Positions 34,298-42,227 of a stretch of DNA of 64,000 nucleotides are shown here, one piece after another. The notes under the pieces are model-generated. The model did no database searches. It saw only the letters and a list, made by a program, of their open reading frames with translations, and was not told the DNA's origin. The stretch is from Pseudomonas brassicacearum (GTDB lineage: Bacteria; Pseudomonadota; Gammaproteobacteria; Pseudomonadales; Pseudomonadaceae), in the NCBI RefSeq assembly GCF_003732225.1, contig NZ_MOBJ01000010.1, positions 62,001 through 126,000 of the forward strand. The letters are read 5' to 3'. How positions within the stretch are numbered: position 1 is the first letter of the stretch; every line of letters starts with the position of its first letter. The position numbers and the translations under genes were made by a program.

Positions 34298-34531
34298 ATG
34301 TCGAGAGTCTGTCAAGTTACCGGTAAGGGTCCGGTGACTGGGAATAACATTTCCCACGCAAACAACAAAACCCGTCGTCGTTTCCTGCCGAACCTGCAGC
34401 ATCACCGCTTCTGGGTTGAAGAAGAGAAACGTTTCGTGCGTCTGCGCGTATCTGCCAAAGGCATGCGTATCATCGACAAGCGTGGCATCACTGTCGTGCT
34501 GGCCGAAATCCGCAAAGCTGGCAAGATCTAA
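34298..34531 (+). CDS. rpmB: Ribosomal protein bL28
   Basis: 77 residues: MSRVCQVTGKGPVTGNNISH and FLPNLQHHRFWVEEEKRFVR are hallmark bL28 sequences. It is a component of the 50S subunit near the E site. It lacks the paired zinc cysteines of the C+ form. Eleven bases separate it from rpmG. Confidence 0.98.
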   Translation: MSRVCQVTGKGPVTGNNISHANNKTRRRFLPNLQHHRFWVEEEKRFVRLRVSAKGMRIIDKRGITVVLAEIRKAGKI

Positions 34532-34542
34532 GGGAGCTAATC

Positions 34543-34698
34543 ATGCGTGAATTGATTCGTTTGATTTCGAGCGCCGGTACTGGTCACTTCTACACTACCG
34601 ACAAGAACAAGCGCACTACTCCGGACAAAATCGAGATCAAGAAATTTGATCCGGTTGTTCGCAAGCACGTGATCTACAAAGAAGGCAAAATCAAGTAA
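34543..34698 (+). CDS. rpmG: Ribosomal protein bL33
   Basis: 51 residues starting ATG 34543 with AGGGAG upstream. The sequence starts MRELIRLISSAGTGHFYTTD and ends VRKHVIYKEGKIK, a zinc-free (C-minus) bL33 of the 50S subunit. Second gene of rpmB-rpmG, followed at once by a terminator. Confidence 0.98.
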   Translation: MRELIRLISSAGTGHFYTTDKNKRTTPDKIEIKKFDPVVRKHVIYKEGKIK

Positions 34699-34717
34699 TT
34701 GATTTTTCCCTCTTGAG

Positions 34718-34752
34718 AAAAAGGCCCGTATCGCAAGATACGGGCCTTTTTT
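34718..34752 (+). terminator. Terminator of rpmB-rpmG
   Basis: AAAAAGGCCCGTATC-GCAA-GATACGGGCC followed by TTTTTT: strong ten-base stem, GNRA-type loop and T-run. Confidence 0.95.
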
Positions 34753-34793
34753 GTTGTGCCTGCCGGGCGGGCCGACTTGTCGGTTTGCAATGC

Positions 34794-34823
34794 AAAACGC
34801 CCGATGCAGGGCATCGGGCGTTT
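34794..34823 (-). terminator. Terminator of the I78-like gene
   Basis: On the minus strand AAACGCCCGATG-CCCTG-CATCGGGCGTTTT forms a 12-base stem ending in T residues, 68 bases after the stop of the I78-like gene. Confidence 0.75.
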
Positions 34824-34890
34824 CGCGTTGCTAAGTGCGTTGAGCTGCATCAGCCTGTTTCAAGGCCATGCGCTCCTGTCATGGGATCAA

Positions 34891-35103
34891 TCAGTTCCCC
34901 ATGGCCGCGCTGGTGATGATTTCATTTTCAACCAGCAGATTGATGCGTTGAGGGTCGTAGTCCTTGGTCATGATGAAGCCGATACCAATCGGTCGCACGT
35001 GCAGGCCGGTTTTATCGGCCAATTCTGCGCGCAGAGCCTCGGAGTATTGTTTGCCTACGTACTCGTTTGCGGTTTCCAGGTGTTGATCCAGTTCGTGAGT
35101 CAT
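34891..35103 (-). CDS. Inhibitor I78 family-like small protein
   Basis: 70 residues, start ATG 35103 with AAGGAAG upstream. The C-terminal half HVRPIGIGFIMTKDYDPQRI then NLLVENEIITSA matches the pattern of peptidase inhibitor family I78 (hydrophobic-R-x-I-x-P/G ... T-x-DY-x-x-x-R-hN). Unlike most exported members it has no signal peptide, and it lacks the Cys pair and the usual C-terminal Cys-Gly. So it is a cytoplasmic variant whose protease target, if any, is unknown. Confidence 0.7.
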   Translation of the reverse strand: MTHELDQHLETANEYVGKQYSEALRAELADKTGLHVRPIGIGFIMTKDYDPQRINLLVENEIITSAAMGN

Positions 35104-35249
35104 TTGTAGCTTCCTTGCGATAAGTTTTTGATTGAGCCTGTTTGCTCTCGCCTTCCTTCATGGAGGGAGTGGAAAAATTCTGGAGGAACTTCAGTTATTT
35201 AGCATCCTCTGGAGTGTGTCCCGATATTTGCCCATATTGAGTGGCGCAA

Positions 35250-35276
35250 TAAAAAGCCCGTCTCGCTGGACGGGCT
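35250..35276 (-). terminator. Terminator of the cupin gene
   Basis: On the minus strand GAGCCCGTC-CAGCGA-GACGGGCTTTTTA has an eight-base stem and T-run, 25 bases after the cupin stop. Confidence 0.8.
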
Positions 35277-35300
35277 CAAAGTGTGCTCAAGAGGCCGTTT

Positions 35301-35663
35301 TCAGGGCTGTTGCTCAAACGCCACGTAGATCTTGCGGCACGGTTCCAGCACTTCCCAGGTTCCTCTGAAACCTGCCGGGATTACAAAACGATCTCCCGCT
35401 CGGAGTGTCTTCGCGTTTCCGTTTCCGTCACGCAGAACGGAAACACCCTGCACGATTTCGCAGTATTCGTGTTCGGTGAAGTTCACCATCCATTGCCCGA
35501 CTTCACCTTCCCACACGCCGGCGTTCAGCTGGCCGCACGGGCTGTTGTAGTGGTTGTAGACGGTTTGCTCGGGGTCGCCTTTGAGGATCTTTGTAGCGTC
35601 CGGGCGGTAGCGCTCGGCGGGTGTGGTGGCCTGGCTGAAGTCGACGATGTCCTGGATGCTCAT
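35301..35663 (-). CDS. Cupin domain protein (DUF861-type)
   Basis: 120 residues from ATG 35663 (MSIQDIVDFSQATTPAERYR). A single cupin barrel with EVGQWMVNFTEHEYCEIVQG (motif 1) and LRAGDRFVIPAGFRGTWEVL (motif 2), ending in EPCRKIYVAFEQQ. These small cupins occur next to polyamine and GABA dehydrogenases in Pseudomonas. Here the gene is divergent from the aldehyde dehydrogenase at 35899. Enzymatic role unknown. Confidence 0.8.
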   Translation of the reverse strand: MSIQDIVDFSQATTPAERYRPDATKILKGDPEQTVYNHYNSPCGQLNAGVWEGEVGQWMVNFTEHEYCEIVQGVSVLRDGNGNAKTLRAGDRFVIPAGFRGTWEVLEPCRKIYVAFEQQP

Positions 35664-35898
35664 TCTTGTAATCCCCCGTGATTGCGGCGCGAGTGGCTGA
35701 AAAGCAAAGTCTATGTTTATTAAAATGAACATCGCAAGGCCGTTTACCGGTCTTATGTCAAATATATTGAAACATGAGGGGTCGCTGGTTTAGGGTGGCA
35801 GTTGCCTTGGGCCGATTTGAAGGCTGGCCGGGCAGAATTCCTGTAGGTGCCTGCGTAGCTCGCGTGGCGCTCGTATTCAATAAGAGGAGGACACTCGT

Positions 35899-37392
35899 AT
35901 GACCACCCTGACTCGTACTGACTGGGAACAACGCGCCCGCGATCTGAAAATCGAAGGCCGTGCCTACATCAATGGCGAATACACCGATGCCGTCTCCGGC
36001 GCGACCTTTGAATGCATCAGCCCTGTCGATGGCCGTCTGCTGGGCGAGATTGCCAGCTGTGACGCCGCCGACGCCCAGCGCGCCGTAGAAAACGCCCGCA
36101 GCACCTTCAGCTCGGGCGTCTGGTCGCGTCTGGCACCGGCCAAGCGCAAGGCCACCATGATTCGTTTCGCCGGCCTGCTCAAGCAGCACGCCGAAGAGCT
36201 GGCGCTGCTTGAAACCCTGGACATGGGCAAGCCGATCAGCGACTCCCTGTACATCGACGTTCCGGGCGCGGCGCAAGCGCTGAGCTGGAGCGGTGAAGCC
36301 ATCGACAAGATCTACGACGAAGTGGCCGCTACCCCGCACGACCAACTGGGTCTGGTGACCCGTGAGCCAGTGGGTGTGGTTGGCGCTATCGTGCCGTGGA
36401 ACTTCCCGCTGATGATGGCGTGCTGGAAGCTCGGCCCGGCGCTCTCCACCGGTAACTCGGTGATCCTCAAGCCGTCTGAAAAATCCCCGCTGACCGCCAT
36501 CCGCATCGCGGCACTGGCCGTTGAAGCCGGTATCCCGAAAGGCGTGCTGAACGTGCTGCCAGGCTACGGTCACACCGTTGGCAAGGCGCTGGCCCTGCAC
36601 ATGGATGTCGACACGCTGGTGTTCACCGGCTCGACCAAAATCGCCAAGCAACTGATGATTTATTCCGGCGAATCGAACATGAAACGTGTCTGGCTCGAAG
36701 CCGGCGGCAAGAGCCCGAACATCGTGTTTGCCGATGCGCCGGACCTGCAAGCGGCGGCCGAATCGGCTGCCAGTGCCATCGCGTTCAACCAGGGCGAAGT
36801 GTGTACCGCAGGTTCCCGTCTGCTGGTCGAGCGCTCGATCAAGGACACGTTCCTGCCGCTGGTGATCGAAGCCCTGAAAGCCTGGAAGCCGGGCAATCCG
36901 CTGGATCCGGCCACCAACGTCGGGGCGCTGGTCGACACGCAGCAGATGAACACCGTGCTGTCCTACATCGAATCCGGTCACACCGATGGCGCCAAACTGG
37001 TGGCTGGCGGTAAGCGCATCCTCCAGGAAACCGGTGGCACCTACGTTGAACCGACGATTTTCGACGGCGTGAGCAACGCGATGAAGATCGCCCAGGAAGA
37101 GATTTTTGGCCCGGTACTGTCGGTTATCACCTTCGACAGCGTCGAGGAAGCGATTCAGATCGCCAACGATACGCCATATGGCCTGGCCGCTGCAGTCTGG
37201 ACCTCGGATATCTCCAAGGGCCACCTGACCGCCAAGGCCTTGCGCGCCGGTAGCGTGTGGGTCAATCAGTACGATGGCGGCGATATGACCGCACCGTTTG
37301 GTGGTTTCAAACAGTCGGGCAACGGTCGCGACAAGTCGCTGCACGCGTTCGACAAGTACACCGAGCTGAAGGCGACCTGGATCAAGCTGTAA
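35899..37392 (+). CDS. Aldehyde dehydrogenase of polyamine/GABA catabolism (PuuC/KauB-like)
   Basis: 497 residues, standard ALDH length, with AGGAGGA before the start. Motifs: IVPWNFPLMMACWKLGPALS, FTGSTKIAKQL, the general base Glu in LEAGGKSPN and the nucleophile Cys in NQGEVCTAGSRLLVE. It resembles gamma-glutamyl-gamma-aminobutyraldehyde dehydrogenase PuuC and the broad 4-guanidinobutyraldehyde/3-aminopropanal enzyme KauB of Pseudomonas. It oxidises aminoaldehydes from putrescine and arginine breakdown with NAD(P). The nearby PuuB-like oxidase and PuuR regulator support this; exact substrate inferred. Confidence 0.9.
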   Translation: MTTLTRTDWEQRARDLKIEGRAYINGEYTDAVSGATFECISPVDGRLLGEIASCDAADAQRAVENARSTFSSGVWSRLAPAKRKATMIRFAGLLKQHAEELALLETLDMGKPISDSLYIDVPGAAQALSWSGEAIDKIYDEVAATPHDQLGLVTREPVGVVGAIVPWNFPLMMACWKLGPALSTGNSVILKPSEKSPLTAIRIAALAVEAGIPKGVLNVLPGYGHTVGKALALHMDVDTLVFTGSTKIAKQLMIYSGESNMKRVWLEAGGKSPNIVFADAPDLQAAAESAASAIAFNQGEVCTAGSRLLVERSIKDTFLPLVIEALKAWKPGNPLDPATNVGALVDTQQMNTVLSYIESGHTDGAKLVAGGKRILQETGGTYVEPTIFDGVSNAMKIAQEEIFGPVLSVITFDSVEEAIQIANDTPYGLAAAVWTSDISKGHLTAKALRAGSVWVNQYDGGDMTAPFGGFKQSGNGRDKSLHAFDKYTELKATWIKL

Positions 37393-37442
37393 ATTGTTAC
37401 GGGCCCCGGTCGCATCTGGGGCTCAAGACAACGTAGAACCCT

Positions 37443-37532
37443 TGTGGGAGCGAGCTTGCTCGCGATAGCGGTATGACAGTCGACGTTAATGTTGAATGTT
37501 GGTCCGTCATCGCGAGCAAGCTCGCTCCCACA
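37443..37532. repeat. REP inverted doublet
   Basis: TGTGGGAGCGAGCTTGCTCG and CATCGCGAGCAAGCTCGCTC plus CCACA with GTCGACGTTAATGTTGAATG between. Between the convergent aldehyde dehydrogenase and MocR genes. Confidence 0.9.
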
Positions 37533-37612
37533 GTGCTTTGTGCTGTGCCTGAAAAATAATTATCCACAGAAGCGTGGAAATGCGTTGGGCGACTTGTTTC
37601 GCCGTGTTGGCG

Positions 37613-39055
37613 TCATTTGTCCCATTCAGCACTGTCGTTGTGCTCGGCCAGCAGCTTGATCGCCGCCGCGCCAACCTTGCGTACAGCCTCTTCAATCTGC
37701 GGTGTCGGTTTGGCCGAGTAGTTCATGCGCAGGCAATTGCGGTATTTGCCCGAGGCGGAAAAAATGCTGCCGACGGCAATCTGTACGCCGTGGTCGTTCA
37801 GCGCACGATTCAGTTTCAAGGTATCGAAACCTTCCGGCAGTTCGACCCAAAGCATGAAGCTGCCTTGCGGGCGGCTGGCGCGGGTGCCGGCGGGAAAGTA
37901 GCGGCTGACCCAGTCGAGCATCAGGTCGCGATTACGCTGGTATTGCGTGCGCATCCGCCGCAAATGTGGCTCGAAGTGACCGCCTTTGAGAAAATCGGCG
38001 ATGGCGATTTGTGGTTGCGGCGCCGTGGAGCCGGTGCTGATGTATTTCATGTGCAACACCCGCTCCAGATACCGTCCCGGCGCGACCCAGCCGATGCGCA
38101 GCCCCGGCGCCAGGGTTTTCGAAAACGAGCTGCAGAGCAGGACGCGACCGTCTTCGTCGAAGGATTTGATCGTGCGGGGGCGCGGGTAGGTGTAGGCCAG
38201 TTCGCCATACACATCGTCTTCGATGATTGCCACGTCGAAGCGCTGTGCCAGGGTCAGCAGCGCCCGTTTGCGCGCCTCCGGCATGATGTAGCCCAGTGGA
38301 TTGTTGCAGTTGGGGGTCAACTGTATGGCTTTGATCGGCCACTGTTCCAGGGCCAGTTCCAGCGCATCGAGGCTGATCCCGGTAATCGGGTCGGTGGGAA
38401 TCTCCAGGGCTTTCATTCCCAGCCCTTTGAGGGTCTGCATGGCGCCGTGAAAGCTCGGTGAGTCGACGGCAACGATGTCGCCCGGTTCGCAGATCGCGCG
38501 AATGCTGGTGGACAGCGCTTCGTGGCAACCGGTGGTGATCACCAGGTCGTTGGCGCTCAGCTGACAGCCGGAATCGAGCATCAATCGGGCAATTTGTTCG
38601 CGCAGCTCGAGGACGCCGTAGATGTTGTCGTAATACAGGCCGCGCAAGTCCTGCTGCCGGCTGATCCGCGCCAGCCCGCGCAGCAGAGGCTTCATGGTCG
38701 GTGTGGTGACGTCTGGCATACCGCGACCGAGTTGCACGACGTCTTTACGCGGGACGGCGCGAATCAGTTCCAGCACCTGATCCCACTGAGAAATATCCAC
38801 TGGACGCTGGGCCGGGCGGCCAACGACCGGCAACTCCGGTAACTCGCGCCCGACCGGAACGAAGTAACCGGATTTAGGTTTCGGCATCGCCAGCCCGCTG
38901 TCTTCCAGCACCCGATAAGCCTGCTGCACCGTGCTCAGACTGACCCCATGCTCGACGCTTAATGCCCGCACCGACGGCAGTCGGTCACCGGGTCGGTAGA
39001 AGCCCTGCTCGATGCGTGTGCCGAGCAATTCGGCGAGGTTGACGTAAAGGGTCAT
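37613..39055 (-). CDS. MocR/GabR-type regulator (GntR HTH fused to aminotransferase)
   Basis: 480 residues from ATG 39055 (MTLYVNLAELLGTRIEQGFY). The GntR winged HTH is residues 1-75 (RPGDRLPSVRALSVEHGVSL then STVQQAYRVLEDSGL). The rest is a fold type I aminotransferase with NCNNPLGYIMPEARKR and SSFSKTLAPGLRIGWV; the Lys of SFSK is the PLP-binding residue, so the cofactor is likely bound. MocR proteins sense amino compounds such as GABA through PLP. The divergent DUF1127 gene and the repeats between them suggest direct control. Confidence 0.93.
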   Translation of the reverse strand: MTLYVNLAELLGTRIEQGFYRPGDRLPSVRALSVEHGVSLSTVQQAYRVLEDSGLAMPKPKSGYFVPVGRELPELPVVGRPAQRPVDISQWDQVLELIRAVPRKDVVQLGRGMPDVTTPTMKPLLRGLARISRQQDLRGLYYDNIYGVLELREQIARLMLDSGCQLSANDLVITTGCHEALSTSIRAICEPGDIVAVDSPSFHGAMQTLKGLGMKALEIPTDPITGISLDALELALEQWPIKAIQLTPNCNNPLGYIMPEARKRALLTLAQRFDVAIIEDDVYGELAYTYPRPRTIKSFDEDGRVLLCSSFSKTLAPGLRIGWVAPGRYLERVLHMKYISTGSTAPQPQIAIADFLKGGHFEPHLRRMRTQYQRNRDLMLDWVSRYFPAGTRASRPQGSFMLWVELPEGFDTLKLNRALNDHGVQIAVGSIFSASGKYRNCLRMNYSAKPTPQIEEAVRKVGAAAIKLLAEHNDSAEWDK

Positions 39056-39089
39056 GGTGCAGCCTCGGTGAGGAGATTCAGGTAACCAG

Positions 39090-39170
39090 TACAGATTGAG
39101 AAAAAATACAGGATTCAGTCGGTAAAACGGAAAATCTGTATGGGAGTAATACAGCTCTGTTGGATCTGTA
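39090..39170. promoter_or_regulatory. Array of TACAG/CTGTA motifs between mocR-type gene and DUF1127 gene
   Basis: TACAG occurs at 39090, 39107 and 39150, and its complement CTGTA at 39136 and 39166. Two of these form the palindrome-like CTGTATGGGAGTAATACAG (39136-39154). The array lies in the divergent promoter region. MocR regulators bind such directly and inversely repeated short sites, so this is a candidate operator. Confidence 0.5.
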
Positions 39171-39233
39171 ACGGTTTCGCTCGCCCGCGCATCATGGAAT
39201 CTCTGGCTACCCAAGTAAACAGGAGCAATCAAA

Positions 39234-39479
39234 ATGAACGGCTTGAGCGATGTGCGGCTGACGTTACACAGTCAGGAACTGGTGGCAGGGCAGGAGAAGG
39301 GCATGCGCGCGGCAAAAAACCGCAATGCCCCGTCCGGTCTCGGTCGCTGGGGTCTGCTCTGGCATCGTCTGCACACGCGCAAGGCCTTGCTTGAGCTGTC
39401 GCCTGAGCAGTTGCGCGATGTGGGCTTGAGTCGCGAACAGGCGCGGGAGGAGGGGCTCAAACCCTTCTGGCGGTTGTAA
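39234..39479 (+). CDS. DUF1127 small protein
   Basis: 81 residues, ATG 39234, preceded by AGGAGCAATCAAA. The C-terminal half GLLWHRLHTRKALLELSPEQ then LRDVGLSREQAREE is the typical DUF1127 motif: basic helix, then L-x-D-x-G-L. Small DUF1127 proteins of other bacteria bind RNA or tune phosphate and carbon uptake; the role here is unknown. Its pairing with the MocR-type regulator is typical in Pseudomonas. Confidence 0.88.
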   Translation: MNGLSDVRLTLHSQELVAGQEKGMRAAKNRNAPSGLGRWGLLWHRLHTRKALLELSPEQLRDVGLSREQAREEGLKPFWRL

Positions 39480-39492
39480 CCCGCAATGCGGT

Positions 39493-39585
39493 CCCCCGTA
39501 GGAGCTGCCGCAGGCTGCGATCTTTTGATCTGGGCTGCGTGGTGCTGCGAAAAAGATCGCAGCCTGCGGCAGCTCCTACGGGGGG
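39493..39585. repeat. Second-family REP inverted doublet
   Basis: CCCCCGTAGGAGCTGCCGCA then GGCTGCGATCTTTT and, in mirror, AAAAGATCGCAGCC then TGCGGCAGCTCCTACGGGGG. It differs from 29557-29639 in having GCAGGC in place of GAAGGC. Between convergent DUF1127 and puuB-like genes. Confidence 0.92.
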
Positions 39586-39602
39586 CGGATTCGGATTAGG
39601 GT

Positions 39603-40916
39603 TCAGACCAGCTCTTTCATTCGATGCCACAACATCCCCAACGCCAACAACGGCGAACGCAGGTACTTCCCGCCGGGGAAGGTAATGTGCGGCACCTTGG
39701 CGAACAGGTCGAAACCGCCGCTTTGCTGACCGCTGATGGCTTCGGCCAGCAGTTTGCCGGCCAAGTGAGTGGCGTTCACCCCATGACCGGAATAGGCCTG
39801 GGCGTAATACACATTCGGCTGGTCCTTGAGTCGGCCAATCTGCGGCAGGCGGTTGGCGCCGATGCCAATCATCCCGCCCCATTGATAGTCGATCCTCACC
39901 CCGGCCAGTTGCGGGAAGACGTTGAGCATCTTCGGTCGCATATACGCGGCGATGTCCGACGGATCACGGCCGGAATAGTGACAGGCACCGCCGAACAGCA
40001 AGCGCCGATCCGCCGAGAGCCGGTAGTAGTCCAGCGCCACTCGCTGATCGCAGACCGCCATGTTCTGCGGCAGCAATGCGTGGGCCTGTGCTTCGCTCAA
40101 GGGTTCGGTGGCGATGATGTAACTGCCGGCGGGCAATACTTTGCCGCCGAGCTCGGGGTTCAGGTTGTTGAGGTAGGCGTTGCAGCCCAGCACCAGGGTC
40201 TTGGCGCGAACCGAGCCTTGCGCGGTGTGGACCTTGACCTCACTGCCATAGTCGATGCGGATCACCGCCGATTGTTCGAACAGCTTCACGCCCAGTTGCT
40301 GCGCTGCCGCTGCTTCGCCCAAGGCCAGGTTCAGCGGGTGCAGGTGCCCGGAACCCATGTCGATCAAACCACCAACGTAGCGGTCGGAGCCGACCACGCT
40401 GTGCATTTCATTGGCTTGCAGTAACCGGGTTTCGTAGCGATAGCCGAGGCTGCGCAGTTCGGCCGCGTCTTCGGCAAAACCGTCGAGGTCGCGAGGTTTG
40501 TTGGCCAGGTCGCAGTAACCCCAGGTCAGGTCGCAGGCGATCTGAAAACGCTCGATCCGTTGCCGGACGATTTCCACCGCTTCCAGCCCCATCAGCTTCA
40601 TCTGCCGGACGCCGTCCGCACCGATTACATTGGCGAACTGATCGAGGCCATGACCGACCCCGCGAATCAGTTGCCCGCCATTGCGTCCACTGGCACCCCA
40701 GCCAATCTTGTGCGCTTCGAGCAGCACCACACGGAGCCCGCGTTCGGCCAGTTCGATGGCGGTGTTCAGCCCCGAGAACCCGCCACCCACTATGCACACG
40801 TCCGCCAGCAGTTCGCCTTTGAGCACCGGATGATCGGGCTGCGGCAGGCTGCTGGCGGCGTAGTAAGACGCGGCGTGCAGATGGCTCGGGACAGGTTGCT
40901 GAACACGGGGGTGCAT
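39603..40916 (-). CDS. FAD-dependent oxidoreductase, gamma-glutamylputrescine oxidase-like (PuuB/OrdL)
   Basis: 437 residues from ATG 40916, chosen because AGGA stands eight bases upstream; ATG 40925 would place it directly against the start. DAO-family FAD motif VCIVGGGFSGLNTAIELAER, then GASGRNGGQLIRGVGHGLDQ; the C-terminus has GYSGHGVNATHLAGKLLAEA. PuuB-type enzymes oxidise gamma-glutamylputrescine to the aldehyde used by PuuC. The aldehyde dehydrogenase nearby supports this. Close relatives act on other amines, so the substrate is tentative. Confidence 0.82.
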   Translation of the reverse strand: MHPRVQQPVPSHLHAASYYAASSLPQPDHPVLKGELLADVCIVGGGFSGLNTAIELAERGLRVVLLEAHKIGWGASGRNGGQLIRGVGHGLDQFANVIGADGVRQMKLMGLEAVEIVRQRIERFQIACDLTWGYCDLANKPRDLDGFAEDAAELRSLGYRYETRLLQANEMHSVVGSDRYVGGLIDMGSGHLHPLNLALGEAAAAQQLGVKLFEQSAVIRIDYGSEVKVHTAQGSVRAKTLVLGCNAYLNNLNPELGGKVLPAGSYIIATEPLSEAQAHALLPQNMAVCDQRVALDYYRLSADRRLLFGGACHYSGRDPSDIAAYMRPKMLNVFPQLAGVRIDYQWGGMIGIGANRLPQIGRLKDQPNVYYAQAYSGHGVNATHLAGKLLAEAISGQQSGGFDLFAKVPHITFPGGKYLRSPLLALGMLWHRMKELV

Positions 40917-41065
40917 GTGCGTCATCCTGATCTCGTGTGTTGAGTAAATTTTACGGAGCATAAGCCGGACCTTTCGGCCTGGGCAACACTGGTCGGCTGG
41001 TGCTGTCTGGAGCGAGGCTTTTAGGGCAAAATCCCATTCCGTTCACTATCCCGGTACGCGCTTCG

Positions 41066-41419
41066 ATGAGCTGCAACAGCCAGAAAATCCGCACTCTTCG
41101 ACAGCAAATCCCGTCATTCGAGTGTGTGCCCGGCTGCCATGACTGCTGTGGTCCGGTGACCACTTCGCCAGAAGAAATGTCCCGCCTGCCGCGCAAGACC
41201 AGGGCTGAGCAGGACGCCGCAATGGATGAACTGAACTGTGTGCACCTGGGGCCCAATGGCTGCACCGTGTATGACGAGCGGCCGTTGATCTGTCGGCTGT
41301 TCGGCACCACGAAGACCTTGCCATGCCCCAACGGCCGCGGCCCGGTGGAGTTGATCCATCCACGGGTCGAAAAGCAGATTCATGAATACATGGCCAGCAC
41401 CCGGCAAGTCCTGGTTTAG
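41066..41419 (+). CDS. YkgJ family cysteine-cluster protein
   Basis: 117 residues from ATG 41066. Cys-rich pattern: FECVPGCHDCCGPVTTSPEE, then NCVHLGPNGCTVYDERPLIC, then TLPCPNG. This is the YkgJ (zinc- or iron-sulphur-binding) arrangement; metal identity and role are unknown. The upstream extension to 41000 lacks a ribosome site. Monocistronic. Confidence 0.82.
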   Translation: MSCNSQKIRTLRQQIPSFECVPGCHDCCGPVTTSPEEMSRLPRKTRAEQDAAMDELNCVHLGPNGCTVYDERPLICRLFGTTKTLPCPNGRGPVELIHPRVEKQIHEYMASTRQVLV

Positions 41420-41454
41420 AGGTTCCGTTGCTTCAGGTAGACCGAGTCGCTTCA

Positions 41455-41545
41455 ATCGCGAGCAAGCTCGCTCCCACAGTAGATTTTCAGTGGGCACAGT
41501 TTTGTGTACGGCAGGACCCCATGTGGGAGCGAGCTTGCTCGCGAT
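41455..41545. repeat. REP inverted doublet in tail-to-tail order
   Basis: Here ATCGCGAGCAAGCTCGCTCC comes first and ATGTGGGAGCGAGCTTGCTC then GCGAT second, the opposite order to the other doublets in this window. The preceding CAGGTAGACCGAGTCGCTTC is a diverged form of the block before the REPs at 7110 and 8597. Confidence 0.88.
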
Positions 41546-41582
41546 GGCGCCCGCTCAGGCAACCATTTCCTCAGAGCTGACT

Positions 41583-42071
41583 TCAATCCGGAATCGGCAG
41601 GCTCAGGCTCTCTTTCACTTCTTCCATCACGATATAGCTCTTGGACTCACGCACGTGGGGCAGCTTGAGCAGGATGTCGCCCAGCAGTTTGCGGTACGAG
41701 GCCATCTCGGAAATCCGCGCCTTCACCAGGTAGTCGAAATCCCCTGACACCAGGTGGCATTCCAGTACGTGCGGCAGTTTCAACACGGCGCGCCGGAATT
41801 CTTCAAAGGTATCGCCAGACTTGTAGTCGAGGCTGATTTCGACGAACACCAGCAGGCTACCCCTGAGGTGCTGCGGGTTGAGGCGGGCGTTGTAGCCCAT
41901 GATGATTCCTTCGCGCTCCAGGCGTCGCACCCGCTCAGTACAGGGCGTGGTCGACAACCCGACTTTCTCCCCAAGCTCGGTGAACGAAATCCGCCCGTCT
42001 GCTTGCAGAATGCGCAGGATATTACGGTCGATCTTGTCCAGCTCGCGTTTGGTCTGAGTATTGGTCCGCAT
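41583..42071 (-). CDS. dadR: Lrp/AsnC family regulator of alanine catabolism
   Basis: 162 residues from ATG 42071 (MRTNTQTKRELDKIDRNILR). HTH RISFTELGEKVGLSTTPCTE, then the RAM/effector domain (SGDFDYLVKARISEMASYRK). Divergent from dadA with a 156-base AT-rich gap, so it is almost surely DadR, which activates dadAX with L-alanine as signal. The frame stays open on this strand to 43676 because the GC-rich dadA opposite has few stops; the true start is fixed by homology and a GGAGGC site. Confidence 0.92.
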   Translation of the reverse strand: MRTNTQTKRELDKIDRNILRILQADGRISFTELGEKVGLSTTPCTERVRRLEREGIIMGYNARLNPQHLRGSLLVFVEISLDYKSGDTFEEFRRAVLKLPHVLECHLVSGDFDYLVKARISEMASYRKLLGDILLKLPHVRESKSYIVMEEVKESLSLPIPD

Positions 42072-42227
42072 AGGGGATGCGCCTCCGTAAAAAGCCATTT
42101 CGCCGAGAATTGTCGCCAAATATAGGCGCTTATATAGTGAAAAGCACTGGCAATTGTTTTTTACACTGCCCACATCTGTGTTCTGAACAACAAACGTCAG
42201 CGGTAAGCCGCGATGAGGGATATGAAA

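Noticed and set aside
35758..37344. A 528-codon minus-strand frame opposite the aldehyde dehydrogenase
   Set aside because: Antisense artefact; the plus-strand gene has complete ALDH motifs.
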